Below are positions 1-7,500 of a stretch of 20,957 nt of DNA, one piece after another. The notes under the pieces were generated by a model, which had not been told where the DNA came from, did no database searches, and was given only the letters and a program-made list of their open reading frames with translations. Every line of letters starts with the position of its first letter. Positions within the stretch are counted from its first letter, which is position 1. This DNA is from a virus: the IMG/VR virus record IMGVR_UViG_3300046804_002588, positions 1 to 20,957 of that record; one strand, written 5' to 3'. A program made the position numbers and the translations under genes.

Positions 1-367
1 GTAGTCTATCTTTCAACAGATCTAGAGCTGCTTTTTGCCGTTGATATTCCAATCCTGACAAGCTTGCTTGAGCTTCTAAGTTTCTAGATTGATTTCTTAA
101 AGTAGTTTCCTGTGCTCTTAATGTCTTTAGAAGTTCTTCAGCCTGTTTTTTAGTGAGGTCATAAGTTCCTGCTTGCTTTAATCCTTTTTCTACTTTATCA
201 AAAGCTTTAGCAACCTCTTTAGCACTTCTAAGTATATCCTGATCAAAAGACTCTCCTGCTTTCTTAGCTGCTTTTTCTATTGCCTTTACCGTTTCAAGTA
301 AAGCCTGGGCTGCTGCCCTGCCTTTGTCAAAGCTCTCAAAATCTATATCAACGCCAGGTCTTGCCAT
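1..367 (-). CDS. Probable tape measure protein, N-terminal part (runs off the window)
   Basis: The first 122 residues of a longer protein are visible. They begin MARPGVDIDFESFDKG at ATG 365-367 and stay open to the window edge. The sequence is almost entirely charged/Ala-rich helix: Lys/Glu/Ala runs through residues 20-70, then Glu/Leu/Gln-rich segments typical of coiled coils. There are no cysteines and no signal peptide. It directly follows the gp26-like gene and its overlapping ORF, where long-tailed phages normally place the tape measure gene, whose product sets tail length and is packed inside the tube. A TATTTATA element lies 8 nt upstream of the start. The call rests on position and helical composition, not on a domain match; another coiled-coil tail protein is possible. 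Confidence 0.6.
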   Translation of the reverse strand, partial: MARPGVDIDFESFDKGRAAAQALLETVKAIEKAAKKAGESFDQDILRSAKEVAKAFDKVEKGLKQAGTYDLTKKQAEELLKTLRAQETTLRNQSRNLEAQASLSGLEYQRQKAALDLLKDRL

Positions 368-375
368 CTTTTAAT

Positions 376-383
376 TATAAATA
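376..383 (-). promoter_or_regulatory. TATTTATA element upstream of tape-measure-like gene
   Basis: The coding strand reads CTATTTATAATTAAAAG and then ATG; the 8-nt core ends 8 nt before the start codon. It lies in the 24-nt gap after the overlapping chaperone-like ORF. It belongs to the ACTATTTATAATAAA subtype also seen before the tube gene and the 99-aa gene. A promoter role is inferred from recurrence. Confidence 0.5.
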
Positions 384-391
384 GTAGTCCC

Positions 392-703
392 TTACTTTTT
401 AGGTTTAGGGACTACGTAATCAGGTACTGAGATTTTAGGTGAATGTTGTTTTAAAGTCTGAATACTGGTTTCTACAGTATCTTTTTCTTTACTCTCTTTC
501 AATTTTACGTAATGATCTAAGACTACGTTGTACGTATATCTTCTTAACCATACTGGCATATTGTATACTGTATTCCAATCATAACCTCCTTGTCCGTAGA
601 AAGCTATTTCATGAAGGTCTTGAAAGAGTTTAGCCCTATAGTTTGAGCTCAGGGTAAAAAAAGTTAATCCCGATTGGGAGATCAGCGACCTCCTCCTCGC
701 CAC
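392..703 (-). CDS. gp51-like / tail-assembly chaperone second ORF, probably expressed by frameshift
   Basis: The frame overlaps the last 68 nt of the gp26-like gene and is +1 relative to it. The only initiation-type codon near its 5' end is GTG at 701-703, just after a stop in the same frame and without a ribosome-binding sequence. The first 20 or so residues (ARRRSLISQSG...) simply shadow the gp26 reading. The protein-like part begins about RAKLFQDLHEIAFYG and includes NMPVWLRRYTYN, a pattern I associate with small gp51-like or tail-assembly chaperone proteins. No in-frame ATG occurs before that segment's NMPVW. I therefore infer that it is made as a C-terminal extension of the gp26-like protein. 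Its C-terminus is Lys/Pro-rich (VPKPKK). The next gene is the probable tape measure. The family name is tentative. Confidence 0.6.
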   Translation of the reverse strand: MARRRSLISQSGLTFFTLSSNYRAKLFQDLHEIAFYGQGGYDWNTVYNMPVWLRRYTYNVVLDHYVKLKESKEKDTVETSIQTLKQHSPKISVPDYVVPKPKK

Positions 704-1382
704 TTTCTAAAGTGAAGGTATAACGGGTATCTACATCCGGAGTTACTGCCGTGTAGTATTCTCTAAGAGCTCTTGCATCTCTTGATAAAAGGTAATTATC
801 AACAAATTCTCTAACGTCTTTTTCTTCGTAAGATCCGTTTATTGATGTAATTATATGTTTCAACCTTACTGTAGTAGAAGATACGTTATCTTTAGAAAGT
901 TTTTTTAATCCTTTCATTTCGTTTTCAATCTTCTCTTCATCATGCCCTGTTAAAAGTTTTAACGTAAGTTGATTACCTGAGAATGGTAGTTTAAAACTAA
1001 ATTCGTTATCTTTCGCTTTTTCGAAGTCTGGATGTAAAGGTTTACTTTCAAAAGTACTTAGATCTATCTTATGAGCAACTCCTCTATACTCTACTTCGTA
1101 TTCACTTCCGTAGGCTAAAATCCTTGCAGCCATCATAATAGCATTTCTATCTCCTACTAACAAATCTTTATACTCTACTTCAGATACGATCAAAGCTTTC
1201 AATACCTTCTCTATAGCGACTCCTTGTCTAATAAAGTTAGTATTTGTGAGAATATCTTCTTCTTTAGCTGTCATATACTTCATCTCTATAACTCCTTTAG
1301 AGAGAGGTGAGGTTTTAGGGTATAGAAGTCCTTTTGATGGTAATTCGACTGTCTCTGTCGGAAAACTAAACTTATTGTCCAT
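636..1382 (-). CDS. 26: T4 gp26-like baseplate/hub assembly protein (tail-assembly chaperone candidate)
   Basis: The 248-aa product opens MDNKFSFPTETVELPSKG, and the LPSKGLLYP motif near residues 14-22 is the hallmark of the T4 gp26-like family. A soluble alpha/beta body follows, with no membrane segment. In T4, gp26 is a hub-assembly factor needed for baseplate completion. Here the gene is the first of a new transcript: a terminator and a TATTTATA element lie immediately upstream, and the leader ACAATAAAAGATT is A-rich. It ends at TAG 636-638 inside an overlapping +1-frame ORF and precedes the probable tape measure gene. That arrangement mimics lambda G/GT/H, so a tape-measure chaperone role is a reasonable inference. 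Confidence 0.8.
   Translation of the reverse strand: MDNKFSFPTETVELPSKGLLYPKTSPLSKGVIEMKYMTAKEEDILTNTNFIRQGVAIEKVLKALIVSEVEYKDLLVGDRNAIMMAARILAYGSEYEVEYRGVAHKIDLSTFESKPLHPDFEKAKDNEFSFKLPFSGNQLTLKLLTGHDEEKIENEMKGLKKLSKDNVSSTTVRLKHIITSINGSYEEKDVREFVDNYLLSRDARALREYYTAVTPDVDTRYTFTLESGEEEVADLPIGINFFYPELKL
654..665 (-). promoter_or_regulatory. Candidate programmed frameshift site (seven-T run)
   Basis: In the gp26 frame the coding strand reads AAC TTT TTT TAC. A Phe-tRNA sliding +1 on the T run (or -2) would continue as ACC CTG AGC into the overlapping ORF. A shift is allowed only between about 709, where the second frame has a TAG, and the gp26 stop at 636-638. This run is the only obvious slippery stretch in that interval. 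A purine block AGGAGGAGG lies about 25 nt upstream, further than known SD-like stimulators usually sit. Confidence 0.5.
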
Positions 1383-1405
1383 AATCTTTTATTGTAACGT
1401 TTATA

Positions 1406-1413
1406 TATAAATA
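1406..1413 (-). promoter_or_regulatory. TATTTATA element upstream of gp26-like gene
   Basis: The coding strand reads CATATATTTATATATAAACG, starting about 9 nt after the U tract of the tail-tube terminator. The core ends 23 nt before the gp26-like start. Placement directly after a terminator supports a promoter for the gp26/tape-measure transcript. Confidence 0.55.
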
Positions 1414-1422
1414 TATGAAAAT

Positions 1423-1450
1423 AAAAAATCCTCTACAACTTGCAGAGGAT
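1423..1450 (-). terminator. Rho-independent terminator after the tail tube gene
   Basis: On the coding strand, ATCCTCTGCA (1450-1441) pairs with TGTAGAGGAT (1437-1428). This gives a 10-bp stem with one G-U pair and a 3-nt loop, followed by TTTTTT. An A/T run flanks the other side too, so it could also stop rightward transcription. It lies 29 nt past the tube stop codon. Confidence 0.85.
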
Positions 1451-1478
1451 CTTTTTTTAAATTTAGTAAAAAAATATC

Positions 1479-1967
1479 TTAGTAGTTCAATACACAGTAG
1501 TCCATTCCAAGTGTCACTGTAAGGTTAACTGCAGCTGCATCCGTATCCCAGTTATATTCACCAAAGTTAGCTGTTTTAATAAATGCTCCTTCTAGAATCC
1601 ATTGAGAAACGATATCACCTACAGGACCTAGTACGTTAACGGTACAACGCTTTTTATAGAAGTCAGAGTATCCATCACGTCCTGTTACTGATTCATGGTG
1701 AAGACGTACCCATTCCATTACTGCTTGAGCTCCTGATGGTGTGATTGGATCAAACAGAGTCAACGTAACATCACTCCAGTTAGCTCTTCCTTTAATCTTA
1801 CGGTATACGTTAATATGATTTAGCTTGATTTCACCTTGTTCTACAGTAATAGCAGACATCCCTTTAATCATGAAAGCAGGAATACCGTCTACTGTGAAAT
1901 AGAATCTGTTTGCTACCTTTGGTTCAAAAGGTGTAAACAGCATCTGATTTGAATCTAATATTGCCAT
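1479..1967 (-). CDS. 19: Tail tube protein (T4 gp19-like)
   Basis: The 162-aa protein has the size of T4 gp19 (163 aa) and its style of sequence. The N-terminus resembles a gp19 tube monomer (PKVANRFYFTVDGIPAFMIKG), the middle has INVYRKIKGRANWSDVTLTLFDP, and the end is beta-rich with NLTVTLGMDYC. Gp19 polymerises in hexameric rings around the tape measure to form the inner tube through which DNA passes. The gene sits directly downstream of the sheath gene in the standard 18-19 order and is followed by a strong terminator. The ATG at 1967 is preceded by an A/T-rich leader with a TATTTATA element 16 nt upstream, so the tube may be transcribed separately from the sheath as well as together with it. 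Confidence 0.93.
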   Translation of the reverse strand: MAILDSNQMLFTPFEPKVANRFYFTVDGIPAFMIKGMSAITVEQGEIKLNHINVYRKIKGRANWSDVTLTLFDPITPSGAQAVMEWVRLHHESVTGRDGYSDFYKKRCTVNVLGPVGDIVSQWILEGAFIKTANFGEYNWDTDAAAVNLTVTLGMDYCVLNY

Positions 1968-1983
1968 TTGTCTATTAGTTTAT

Positions 1984-1991
1984 TATAAATA
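1984..1991 (-). promoter_or_regulatory. TATTTATA element upstream of tail tube gene
   Basis: The coding strand reads CGACTATTTATAATAAACTAA; the core ends 16 nt before the tube ATG in the 38-nt sheath-tube gap. It is an ACTATTTATAATAAA-subtype copy. Confidence 0.5.
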
Positions 1992-2005
1992 GTCGTTGTT
2001 TAAAT

Positions 2006-4132
2006 TTATGCTGGGAATGTTGCTCCGGTGGGTAGTACGTTGAAATCTAGTAGAATGAATTCGGCAGTTTTAGTTGGCTGTAAGTAGATTTGACCTACAA
2101 GTTGATTTCTGTCGATTACATCTGCTGTATTATTAGTATCATCCATTACTACTTTGAAAGCATATAAGCCTTGTCTCTGCTGTACTGATTGTAGGTAAGG
2201 ATTAACCTGTGCAAGGAAAGCATCTCTAGTTGCCATTGTATTCTGTTCGAATACCAAGTTGTTAGCAATTTGAGAGATGTAGCTCTTAACTGCAATTAAC
2301 AATCTACGTACGTTTACTCGATCAAGTGCTGATGCTTGTTTCTGTAATGTTTTCTGTCCGTATACTACTACTCCTGTTCCAGGGAATGTAGCGATTGGGT
2401 TAACATTACCGACGTATAGAGTATCTCTGTCAGATTGAGAAAGTTTTCTTTCTGCTTGAATTGCTGCTGCTAGACCTCCTCTATTAATACCTGCAGGTGC
2501 AAACCATGGTTCAGATACGTTATCGGTGAAGGCATATACAGAAGGAATCAAAGTAGAAGCTGGTACCCATACAATCTTACCTGCATCTGGGTCTAATGTT
2601 TGGATCCAAGGCCAGTAAGTTGCTGCGTAGCTATTATTTAGAGTTGAAGCATTAGCTACTACAGTTCCTATATTTGCTCCGTAGTTAGCAACGTCTACAA
2701 CTGCTAAAGCATCTCCTCTATTTTGTGCTGTAGAGATTAGCTGATTCACTGCGCTAACGCTTGTAGAACCTTGTCCGTAGTTTACTCCTGGTATAGTGAT
2801 TACATTGTATTTGTAATCATCTGTGTTAGATAGTAAGTTAATAGATTGAGTGTATCTACCTGCTGTCAAACCTTGAATATTACCATCAGATACATTTTGG
2901 TACATGTTAGGTGTCGAGGTATATAGTCGACCTGTTGCACCTTCAAAGCATCCGGATGCTGCAAGAGGAATAGAACTGCTGTAAGAGTTACCTGCAGCGT
3001 TGTTATTTACTCCTCCGTTTGAGTTTAAGTAAGCTGGAGTTGCGTAGTTTACTCCGCTAACTCTTACGTATCTACTTTTATTTGTATAAGTCCCTACTGT
3101 CTGTACGTAAGTATTACCTGTTGTACTATCAGTTAAGACGTTAAATGTTTGATTACCGATTACAGATTCAATGTAATTAGGAGAATATGGATCTAAAGAT
3201 AAATTTGTCCATGTTTCTAATACTGTTGGATTTGAAGTAGTATCATTACCTTGTCTGATTAGTAGAGAGAATGTACCAGAAGCTGTGTCTGGAGCTACAA
3301 CCTGCCATCTTATATTGTTTGCAGATCCGGATACTAATAATCCATTAACTCCGTTAGATCCGCTATTATTCATTATATCTCCTTCACCTAGAGTTTCTAA
3401 AGTAAATGCTACCGCAGTTACTGGATCTGTTCCTCCTGTTAAAGTTCCAAGAGAAGTATATGTTCCAATAGGTACTACTGCATTAGAAAAATCAACTCCA
3501 TTGTAGGATGTTCCTGCTGCTCCTGCAGTTATTTTCATTGTTAATCCCGGTATATTCGCTGAACCAGAAAAAATACTAAGTATTGAAGTATTGATCTTAG
3601 TAACTAAGTTAGTGATTGAATCGTCTAAGTTACTTCCTGATTGAAAATAAAACTGAGGGGATGCATCAGGAGGTAAAAATCCTGCTGGCATGGATGTAAA
3701 CTTATAATCTACACCTCCGTACGGTAATCTATAAGTATATCCTGCGGAAAATTCGTATAATGTGTAGTCTAAATCCCCAGTTGTTGCTTTTGTACCTGCT
3801 ACTGCAATTTCATTATTACTTATTTGAGTGCTGGTTGCAGGAGTAAAATCTTCTGGTGTGATTCTAGTTACAAGTAAGGTATCTCCTCCGTTATTAAAGT
3901 AATTATATGCTGCTATTGAAGTGAAGTAAGAATAAGAAGCTCCACCGCTTGTAAATGTTCCTCCGAATTTGCTTAAATAATCTGAGTAAGTGGTTACAAG
4001 TGTTGGGATACCGACTCTACCTTTTACTGTTGGTCCAATAATAGCTGCACCTGCTGTGATAGGTCCTTGGGTTATAAACGATTGATCGTTTTCTCTAGCT
4101 AAGACTCCAGGAGATAATAAAGTTTCTGCCAT
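2006..4132 (-). CDS. 18: Contractile tail sheath protein (T4 gp18-like)
   Basis: The 708-aa product is somewhat longer than T4 gp18 (659 aa). The N-terminus MAETLLSPGVLARENDQSF and the GPITAGAAIIGPTVKGRVG stretch match the start of myovirus sheath proteins. The C-terminal domain (about residues 480-708) has the conserved sheath core, including WPWIQTLDPDAGK, VRRLLIAVKSYI and the closing IYLQPTKTAEFILLDF. The sheath polymerises around the tube and contracts to drive injection. Residues about 157-238 (3419-3664) form an inserted beta-rich module that resembles part of the neighbouring 583-aa lectin-like protein. The middle region up to residue 450 is Gly/Ser/Asn-rich and probably surface-exposed. 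The start has an A-rich leader and a TATTTATA element 15 nt upstream. Confidence 0.95.
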   Translation of the reverse strand: MAETLLSPGVLARENDQSFITQGPITAGAAIIGPTVKGRVGIPTLVTTYSDYLSKFGGTFTSGGASYSYFTSIAAYNYFNNGGDTLLVTRITPEDFTPATSTQISNNEIAVAGTKATTGDLDYTLYEFSAGYTYRLPYGGVDYKFTSMPAGFLPPDASPQFYFQSGSNLDDSITNLVTKINTSILSIFSGSANIPGLTMKITAGAAGTSYNGVDFSNAVVPIGTYTSLGTLTGGTDPVTAVAFTLETLGEGDIMNNSGSNGVNGLLVSGSANNIRWQVVAPDTASGTFSLLIRQGNDTTSNPTVLETWTNLSLDPYSPNYIESVIGNQTFNVLTDSTTGNTYVQTVGTYTNKSRYVRVSGVNYATPAYLNSNGGVNNNAAGNSYSSSIPLAASGCFEGATGRLYTSTPNMYQNVSDGNIQGLTAGRYTQSINLLSNTDDYKYNVITIPGVNYGQGSTSVSAVNQLISTAQNRGDALAVVDVANYGANIGTVVANASTLNNSYAATYWPWIQTLDPDAGKIVWVPASTLIPSVYAFTDNVSEPWFAPAGINRGGLAAAIQAERKLSQSDRDTLYVGNVNPIATFPGTGVVVYGQKTLQKQASALDRVNVRRLLIAVKSYISQIANNLVFEQNTMATRDAFLAQVNPYLQSVQQRQGLYAFKVVMDDTNNTADVIDRNQLVGQIYLQPTKTAEFILLDFNVLPTGATFPA

Positions 4133-4147
4133 GATTTATCTTTTAGT

Positions 4148-4155
4148 TATAAATA
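4148..4155 (-). promoter_or_regulatory. TATTTATA element upstream of tail sheath gene
   Basis: The coding strand reads CTTGATATTTATAACTAAAAG; the core ends 15 nt before the sheath ATG within a 47-nt gap. It shares the TTGATATTTATA form with the copies before PhoH and before the 166-aa gene. Confidence 0.55.
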
Positions 4156-4179
4156 TCAAGAACCTTGGCAAAAATTTAA

Positions 4180-5931
4180 TTAGTAATATAATAATCCGGA
4201 AGAGGAGGGCGGTACTTCAAACCATCCTGCAGCTGCGGAACTAGAATAGAAGTTGTTAAATACACTATAAGGTGCTATTGGTTCATTTGAAGGTTTTTTA
4301 TTTCCGTATCGAGCTTTTAAAACGTCGTAATGTTGTGCTATTTCTGCCTGTGTCAAAACTTTATTATAGATGTAAGTAGTTCCTAGCATTCCAATAGTAT
4401 GTGTTAGATCTCCTGCTTGTGATCCTATAGCTAAAGCATTCTGTACTGTGGAATTGATCTTGTAGTTAGTTATATTTCTAATAAACCAAGGTTCTGTAAA
4501 GTTACCAGTACCTACTCTATTAACCCCTCCTGCTAAAGGTGTTACAAGGTCTACTGTTCCAGTAGATCCGGAATATACTAATTTATATCCAGAGTTGGTA
4601 GTGTTGTAGGCTGTTCCGTTTGCTGATGCAGATATAGCAAAAGGCTGCCCTGCTATTCCTATAAATGATGATGTAAACCAAGCAGATAAAGTCGGACTAT
4701 TCTGTATCTTACTATTTAGATTTATCATCGTTTCTAGAAAATCTGATCCTGAAGGGAAGTAGAAATATCCTCCTGTAATTACATCAGCGGCTATAGTCGT
4801 CACTACGTCTGATGGATTACCTGATTTAGTCGGGAACATTCTAAAAGTTTTCGGGGAAAGTCCGCCGAAAGATGAGGTAAATATAAAAGCGTTTTTCCAT
4901 GTTGCTCCAGTGTCTATACCTCCTACCGTACTTATAGACGTTTCTATAGTGTTTACGTTAGTACTTCCTGTTGCTGGTGTTCCTGGTATTATCGTTGAGG
5001 TTGATGCAGATTCTGCCCATAAGTAAGCTCCGTTAGAGTATATAGATGCAGTTACCGTAGTTGTAGTTTTACGTAATGTAAAAGCTGCACAATTCCATGT
5101 ATCAGCTGTAGCATAAATTTCCTTACCTTTGAAAGCTGAAGCTTGTAATTGTCTATGTACGTAGGGGTAATTTTCCCAGGTAGTTTTTCTATCTGTGTAA
5201 TTTACCTGTATACTTGCACTAAAAGTTCCATCTCCGTTATTTATTGTCCGCCAGGTCATCGGTTGCTGTACTGTCAAAGAGTCTACACGTAAGACGTACG
5301 GTATAGTTTCAAAAGGAGTTCCTCCGGTACGGCTGGTATTCCATCCTCCTGCAAATACATTACCTATTCTAAATGTTTGTGAATCTCTAAAGTTGAAGGC
5401 TGCTGCACTTCCTCTACCTATATTTTGAATTCCGCTAGGTGTTCCTCTAACAAACATAAATCTTGTACTTTGTCCTGCGTTCAAGCCTGCAAATGGGTAA
5501 CTTATAGGTACAATAAAACCTGTATACCATACTAAAATAGTCATTTCATCTTGTATATTGTCTGCAAGATGGTTAAAAGCTGATCCGGAAATGAGGTAGT
5601 ATGTTTGCTGTGACATAGGATCGATAGCAGATGCTGTAGTAGCTATCGTGTAATTTCCTCCTGTAGGATAAGGGGCGGGAAGTACTGTTGCTCCGAGCCG
5701 TAAAATTATACCATTATCTGGGTAGGTAGTAAAACTTCCAGTACCTTTTATCAGGCGTGGAGGTATAACAACTCCGCTCGGGTTTGTAGAAGTTTTAGCT
5801 GTAAAGATTGTATCTTGTGGATCTACTACGAGTACTAATGCATCCTGTGCAGGAAGTGCTGGTCCTATATTAACCTTACCGCTTCCTGTTATAGAGATTT
5901 GTCCGTACTGTCCGTTTATCTTTATTGGCAT
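4180..5931 (-). CDS. Lectin-like (concanavalin/LamG fold) virion surface protein
   Basis: This 583-aa beta-rich protein has features of a concanavalin A-like jelly roll. About residues 125-165 (DEMTILVWYTGFIVP, then AGQSTRFMFVRG) look like one half. Residues about 510-543 (IGMLGTTYIYNKVLTQAEI, then LKARYG) are typical of the end of a LamG-type domain. Between them, residues about 389-471 form a module that resembles an insertion in the tail sheath. The C-terminus is Ser/Pro/Tyr-rich (PPSSSGLLYY). There is no signal peptide or membrane segment. Its start is 7 nt after the stop of the 427-aa gene, so the two are probably co-transcribed and co-translated. A glycan-binding decoration or fibre role is inferred from the fold and the position next to the sheath; no catalytic residues were recognised. 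Confidence 0.6.
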   Translation of the reverse strand: MPIKINGQYGQISITGSGKVNIGPALPAQDALVLVVDPQDTIFTAKTSTNPSGVVIPPRLIKGTGSFTTYPDNGIILRLGATVLPAPYPTGGNYTIATTASAIDPMSQQTYYLISGSAFNHLADNIQDEMTILVWYTGFIVPISYPFAGLNAGQSTRFMFVRGTPSGIQNIGRGSAAAFNFRDSQTFRIGNVFAGGWNTSRTGGTPFETIPYVLRVDSLTVQQPMTWRTINNGDGTFSASIQVNYTDRKTTWENYPYVHRQLQASAFKGKEIYATADTWNCAAFTLRKTTTTVTASIYSNGAYLWAESASTSTIIPGTPATGSTNVNTIETSISTVGGIDTGATWKNAFIFTSSFGGLSPKTFRMFPTKSGNPSDVVTTIAADVITGGYFYFPSGSDFLETMINLNSKIQNSPTLSAWFTSSFIGIAGQPFAISASANGTAYNTTNSGYKLVYSGSTGTVDLVTPLAGGVNRVGTGNFTEPWFIRNITNYKINSTVQNALAIGSQAGDLTHTIGMLGTTYIYNKVLTQAEIAQHYDVLKARYGNKKPSNEPIAPYSVFNNFYSSSAAAGWFEVPPSSSGLLYY

Positions 5932-5938
5932 GATAGTA

Positions 5939-7222
5939 TTATAAACTGTACCATGTATTATTACCGTCGCTTACATATCTAGATGCGCTCGTAGGTCCTA
6001 GTGATGCTATGCCGTTGATTGATCCGCCTGCAGCTGATACATTAACTGTTCCTGTGCTTGTGTTGCCATTTTTTACTATGTAATACCTACCTGGTCCTGT
6101 TGTATTAGGATTAGGTAGTGTTACGGGTCCTGTTGATACTATAATTAAATCTGTAATACCTGCTGTCTTTCCTGTTGTTACTACTATCGGTAAAGACATA
6201 CTACCGGAAGCAATGTTAAATGAACTTGACAAATTAGCATTTAATCCTGTTCCGTTTCCGCTAACCCCGAAATAATTAACTGTAGGGTTATATCCAACTT
6301 CTACAATCGGAATTCCAGATGGACTTTGTACAGATAAAATTGAATTAGTTACTGCATTTGTTACTTCAAAAGATCTACCGTTGCTATTTTCTACATAAAA
6401 TATAGATCCGGAAACTGTTGTTGGGTTTTTAACAGCTAAGTTTCCATTCTGTACATCTAAAGCTTCTCTAGGAGTCCAGGTATTAATACCGATCTGTCCT
6501 GATGAAGATATTGCAAAAGATCTACTTTGTGCATTAGTAGCTACTTTCATTACATACTCGTCACTTGACGATACTAGTAATGTAGCTGCACTTGGAGTGA
6601 AAGAAGGTAGAGATGTTATAAATGATCCTGAAAATAATGATCCAGTATTTACTGCTGTAGATGCTCCTATACCTACTCTAGGACTATTTGCTCCTAAAAT
6701 TAGATAATCTCTAAACTGGCTTCCTCCAAAAGTTAGAGAGTTTCCATTATTAATAGATTGTGTAAAGGAATGTGCGATTAGCCCTACACTTCCTGATCCT
6801 GTTACAATTGTACCTAAACTTCCAAAAGCTAAATTTTGACGTGCTAGTATATTAGAACCTGTCACTCTTAACCCTTGTACTTCTGTAGAAGCTGAGATAA
6901 AGCTTGAAGTTAAAGAAGCAGTTACGTAAAATCTATTAAATATACCTGCAGATCCTGTTGTATTTCCTACGATATATAATTCATTACTTGCAGTAATTCC
7001 ATTAGCCCCTATTAAACCTTGAGTAAATGTTGCTAACTTATTTGCAGTAATGCTTGTGCTGTCTACGTAAATTGTATTTGAAGCAACATCTAAAGTACCG
7101 GCAATAACTATATCGTTAGCAGTAGTTCCATCCAATGCATAGAGTATAGGTCTAACGTGTTCATATTCAACGATATTTCCCGTAAATATGGGATTGGTAC
7201 TGCCGGTACTTATTTTTGCCAT
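5939..7222 (-). CDS. Tail fibre / receptor-binding-type structural protein
   Basis: The 427-aa product is dominated by short beta-strand repeats with Thr-Gly-Ser, Ser-Gly-Ser and Asn-Gly turns (VTASLTSSFISAS, IVTGSGSVGL, SGSMSLPIVV), typical of trimeric phage fibres. The C-terminal part (about 380-427: PGRYYIVKNGNTSTGTV..., SRYVSDGNNTWYSL) resembles a module I associate with the ends of many marine-phage fibre proteins. A stretch around residues 235-260 (SSGQIGINTWTPREALDVQ) resembles the 'GIGT..P...LDV' motif of fibres that carry intramolecular chaperone-type tails, but no Ser-Lys chaperone dyad is evident. It lies between the 82-aa coiled-coil gene and the lectin-like gene with very short gaps, suggesting one operon. 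The receptor is unknown. Confidence 0.65.
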   Translation of the reverse strand: MAKISTGSTNPIFTGNIVEYEHVRPILYALDGTTANDIVIAGTLDVASNTIYVDSTSITANKLATFTQGLIGANGITASNELYIVGNTTGSAGIFNRFYVTASLTSSFISASTEVQGLRVTGSNILARQNLAFGSLGTIVTGSGSVGLIAHSFTQSINNGNSLTFGGSQFRDYLILGANSPRVGIGASTAVNTGSLFSGSFITSLPSFTPSAATLLVSSSDEYVMKVATNAQSRSFAISSSGQIGINTWTPREALDVQNGNLAVKNPTTVSGSIFYVENSNGRSFEVTNAVTNSILSVQSPSGIPIVEVGYNPTVNYFGVSGNGTGLNANLSSSFNIASGSMSLPIVVTTGKTAGITDLIIVSTGPVTLPNPNTTGPGRYYIVKNGNTSTGTVNVSAAGGSINGIASLGPTSASRYVSDGNNTWYSL

Positions 7223-7228
7223 GTTCTA

Positions 7229-7477
7229 TTAGTTCTTAATGAATTCTCCTGATTCCAATGAGATTGTTCCGTTTCCGTACTTAGTGCTCAATTCCTCATA
7301 GATCTCGTGTTCTTGCTTACGTAGCTCTGCTACTTTCACTTTTAAACTTTCTTTGTAAGTGTTTAGTTCCATAATTTGAACTTCTGTTACACCTACATTG
7401 GTAGTTAAAATGCCGAACTGTTCGCGAAGATCTTTGATTTTTTGCAACTCATCTTCTGTCAATTTGATGTTTTCCAT
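7229..7477 (-). CDS. Small coiled-coil protein of unknown function
   Basis: This 82-aa, highly charged protein runs as one long predicted helix or helical hairpin (ELQKIKDLREQFGILTTNVG, then ELNTYKESLKVKVAELRKQE) and ends in a short beta-like tail, GNGTISLESGEFIKN. I recall similar small helical proteins with a closing 'G.I.l.sGEF' from marine T4-like phage structural clusters, without a known role. It opens a short run of three genes (82, 427 and 583 aa). Its start is preceded by GATATTTATTAAAGAAAAG, a near-match to the recurring intergenic element. It could be a structural spacer, an assembly factor or a regulator; the sequence does not decide. Confidence 0.7.
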   Translation of the reverse strand: MENIKLTEDELQKIKDLREQFGILTTNVGVTEVQIMELNTYKESLKVKVAELRKQEHEIYEELSTKYGNGTISLESGEFIKN

Positions 7478-7490
7478 AATACTTTTCTTT

Positions 7491-7500
7491 AATAAATATC
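7491..7500 (-). promoter_or_regulatory. Variant element (GATATTTATT) upstream of the 82-aa gene
   Basis: The coding strand reads GATATTTATTAAAGAAAAGTATT and then ATG. It fills almost all of the 23-nt gap after the gp15-like gene and differs from the consensus only in its last base. It could start a transcript for the 82/427/583-aa genes. Confidence 0.4.

Noticed and set aside
4133-4179. Possible hairpin CCAAG/CTTG before the sheath gene
   Set aside because: The stem is too short and lacks a following T tract, so it is not a terminator.
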